In this document: positions 5,927-7,116 of the stretch, piece after piece | Numbering within the stretch: the first letter of the stretch is position 1 | How the letters are laid out: every line of letters starts with the position of its first letter | Origin: Prevotellaceae bacterium | Lineage (GTDB): Bacteria > Bacteroidota > Bacteroidia > Bacteroidales > UBA932 | Assembly: GCA_031285695.1 (NCBI GenBank) | Contig: JAITVR010000080.1 | Span: forward strand, 1 to 7,116 | DNA: 7,116 nucleotides | Direction: 5' to 3' | Notes under the pieces: model-generated | Told to the model about the DNA's origin: nothing | What the model saw: the letters and a program-made list of their open reading frames with translations, nothing else | The model's database searches: none | Made by a program: the position numbers and the translations under genes

Positions 5927-6640
5927 ATGAACATTGCCATAATTGGTTACGGAAAAATGGGAAAGGAAATTGAAGCCATTGCCGTAGCGCGCGGATACAA
6001 AATTTCCCTAACAATTGATGTAAATAATCGTCATGAGCTGACTGTTGAGAACTTGAAAAAGTGCGATGTGGCAATTGAATTTACCGCGCCCGAAACTGCG
6101 GTAAATAACCTCAAGGCGTGCTTTGCTGCAGGCACTCCTGTGGTTTGCGGCTCAACGGGTTGGCTCGAAAAAATGGAGGAGGTAAAGGCGGATTGCAAGG
6201 CAAAAAACGGCGGATTTTTTTACGCCTCCAACTATAGCGTTGGTGTAAATGTTTTTTTCAAAATCAACCAATACTTGGCGAAGCTAATGAGCGCCGTGGA
6301 CGGCTACAGCACAAGCGTAGAGGAAATTCACCACACGGCGAAAAAAGACGCGCCAAGCGGCACAGCCATTACCATTGCCGAGGGAATTATGAAGGAAATT
6401 TCGCAGCTCAAAAAGTGGATAAATGAGGCGCAAGGTGCGCAGGAAGAATTGCCCATTGTATCGGTGCGACAGGACCCCGCGCCGGGCACGCACACCGTAA
6501 CTTACGATTCTGATGTTGACACTATTACCATTCGCCACGAGGCAAAAAGCCGCAAGGGTTTTGCGCTTGGCGCGGTGCTTGCAGCCGAGTTTATGAAGGG
6601 CAAAAAAGGCTGCTACGGCATGGACGATATGCTGAATTGA
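5927..6640 (+). CDS. dapB: 4-hydroxy-tetrahydrodipicolinate reductase
   Basis: This 237-residue cytoplasmic enzyme reduces 4-hydroxy-tetrahydrodipicolinate with NAD(P)H on the path to diaminopimelate and lysine, so it feeds cell-wall and protein synthesis. The N-terminal nucleotide-binding fold shows GYGKMG (7-12), EFTAPE (51-56) and GSTGW (75-79). The substrate domain has SNYSVGVNVF (101-110) and the signature EEIHHTAKKDAPSGT (132-146). There H135/H136 and K139 correspond to the catalytic histidine pair and lysine of E. coli DapB. It is about 35 residues shorter than the E. coli enzyme, a size I associate with this phylum. The ATG at 5927 begins the nucleotide-binding fold directly. It has no Shine-Dalgarno sequence and no clear promoter. 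Its stop codon lies inside a 7-base repeat array. lepB follows after 240 bases. Confidence 0.96.
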   Translation: MNIAIIGYGKMGKEIEAIAVARGYKISLTIDVNNRHELTVENLKKCDVAIEFTAPETAVNNLKACFAAGTPVVCGSTGWLEKMEEVKADCKAKNGGFFYASNYSVGVNVFFKINQYLAKLMSAVDGYSTSVEEIHHTAKKDAPSGTAITIAEGIMKEISQLKKWINEAQGAQEELPIVSVRQDPAPGTHTVTYDSDVDTITIRHEAKSRKGFALGAVLAAEFMKGKKGCYGMDDMLN

Positions 6641-6668
6641 GAGTTGAGAATGGATAATTGAAAATGAA
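6634..6668. repeat. 7-base repeat array spanning the dapB stop codon
   Basis: In strict 7-base register the sequence reads GAATTGA (6634-6640), GAGTTGA (6641-6647), GAATGGA (6648-6654), TAATTGA (6655-6661) and AAATGAA (6662-6668). The first unit contains the last two dapB codons, AAT and the TGA stop. Units are imperfect but keep a common RAATTGA-like core. Confidence 0.6.
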
Positions 6669-6677
6669 AAAACACCA

Positions 6678-6758
6678 CGTCATTGCGAGGAGCGAGGCAC
6701 GAGCGACGTGGCAATCTCATGCCAAGAGATTGCTTCGCTAAACCCGCTCACAATGACG
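6678..6758. repeat. 81-base palindromic repeat element between dapB and lepB
   Basis: The ends CGTCATTG (6678-6685) and CAATGACG (6751-6758) are perfect 8-base inverted repeats. Inside, GCAATCTC (6711-6718) pairs perfectly with GAGATTGC (6726-6733) across ATGCCAA. The outer sequence GTCATTG and the inner GCAATC/GATT blocks are shared in the same order with the element at 4970-5036, so the two are probably variants of one widespread family. The left arm is richer in GAGCGA-like sequence than the right, so pairing is incomplete. No open frame of note is credible here. Confidence 0.85.
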
Positions 6759-6812
6759 AAAGTGAACTCTTTTGTAATTTTTCCCTCTTTTGTGCGACTA
6801 ATAAAAACAGAC

Positions 6813-6868
6813 ATGCGATTACTCGACCTGCGAAAATACAGTCGCAAGTCGCATATCGCAAGTCGAAA
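6813..6868. repeat. Inverted 7-base repeat arrays just upstream of lepB
   Basis: The right half (6841-6868) is four consecutive 7-mers: GTCGCAA, GTCGCAT, ATCGCAA and GTCGAAA. They also create a 10-base direct repeat TCGCAAGTCG at 6842-6851 and 6856-6865. The left half (6813-6833) carries related units in the opposite direction (ATGCGAT, TACTCGA, CCTGCGA). The halves can pair as a long imperfect hairpin from 6813 to about 6861 with an 8-base loop at 6834-6841. It ends 12 bases before the lepB ATG. Confidence 0.65.
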
Positions 6869-6880
6869 TATTTTTTTTAA

Positions 6881-7116
6881 ATGAATAAATTTCTTTCCAT
6901 TTACCGCAACCGTTGGTTTCGGTTTTCGGCAGTGGCGGTGCTGTACCTGTTGTTTGTAATTTGGTTGGGCAGCTACTGGTTTTTGCTTGGCGAAATCGTA
7001 ATTTTCGATATTTACATCAGCAAAAAAGTACGCTGGGCTTTTTGGAAACCCAAGCGAGGCAAGGACGGAAAACGCGAAAAAGGTAGCCGCAACGCTGCGC
7101 TGGAGTGGGCTGATGC
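6881..7116 (+). CDS. lepB: Signal peptidase I, N-terminal part (cut by window end)
   Basis: The first 78 codons are present. The start is MNKFLSIYRNRWFRFS, followed by a membrane helix (about 15-36) and then FLLGEIVIFDIYISKKVRWAFWKP. That last pattern is one I recognise from the N-terminus of signal peptidase I in Bacteroidota, which cuts signal peptides from exported proteins at the outer face of the inner membrane. The basic, glycine-rich stretch (58-70) and the start of the next segment (ALEWADA) also fit. The catalytic serine and lysine lie beyond the window, so activity cannot be judged. The ATG at 6881 follows a T-run and TTTAA with no Shine-Dalgarno sequence. The dapB-lepB order is familiar from this phylum. 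Another membrane protein is unlikely but not excluded. Confidence 0.85.
   Translation, partial: MNKFLSIYRNRWFRFSAVAVLYLLFVIWLGSYWFLLGEIVIFDIYISKKVRWAFWKPKRGKDGKREKGSRNAALEWAD

Noticed and set aside
6841..6868. CRISPR-like direct repeats (TCGCAAGTCG twice)
   Set aside because: The repeats are 10 bases, spaced by 4, and belong to a 7-base tandem array. There are no spacers of 30 bases or so and no cas genes.
6683..6880. 65-codon plus-strand frame between dapB and lepB
   Set aside because: It consists almost wholly of the palindromic element and the 7-base repeat arrays, with no ribosome binding site and no domain.

Overview
The window looks like chromosomal DNA of a member of the Bacteroidota, probably an uncultured Bacteroidales-type organism. 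Four things point there. Two promoters match the phylum's unusual -33 TTTG / -7 TAnnTTTG pattern with 19-base spacers. Most genes lack a Shine-Dalgarno sequence and have A-rich leaders. The gene order is thrS-infC-rpmI-rplT followed by dapB-lepB. The start of the signal peptidase is of the type I know from this phylum. This placement rests on recognition, not on a database search.

Layout. Positions 1-89 hold a palindrome built from 9-base repeats. A large membrane protein of the hydrogenase-4 subunit B / NuoL family (hyfB) runs leftward from 2069 to 90. A 225-base divergent spacer (2070-2294) carries a good promoter in each direction and two different 7-base tandem arrays. A translation block then runs rightward: threonyl-tRNA synthetase (2295-4229), initiation factor IF3 (4367-4963, apparently with a rare AUA start behind a perfect AGGAGG), bL35 (5081-5275) and bL20 (5382-5726), ended by a strong intrinsic terminator at 5754-5781. 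Next come dihydrodipicolinate reductase (dapB, 5927-6640) and the first 78 codons of signal peptidase I (lepB, from 6881, cut by the window end).

How the genes fit together. thrS, infC, rpmI and rplT supply charged tRNA-Thr, translation initiation and two large-subunit proteins; this is a conserved set that is often autoregulated at the RNA level. Here the noncanonical infC start, the strong ribosome binding sites of infC and rplT, and a hairpin just upstream of rplT are the likely places for such control. dapB belongs to lysine/diaminopimelate synthesis, and lepB to protein export. hyfB would be an ion-pumping membrane subunit of an energy-converting hydrogenase-like or formate hydrogenlyase-like complex whose other subunits are not in the window.

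The coding content is ordinary. What is unusual is the spacer DNA. Nearly every spacer holds short degenerate tandem arrays of period 7 (period 9 at the left edge), palindromes with arms of 16-30 bases, or both. Two of the palindromes (4970-5036 and 6678-6758) share the outer sequence GTCATTG. I see no tRNA, rRNA, CRISPR array, transposase, phage or defence gene.
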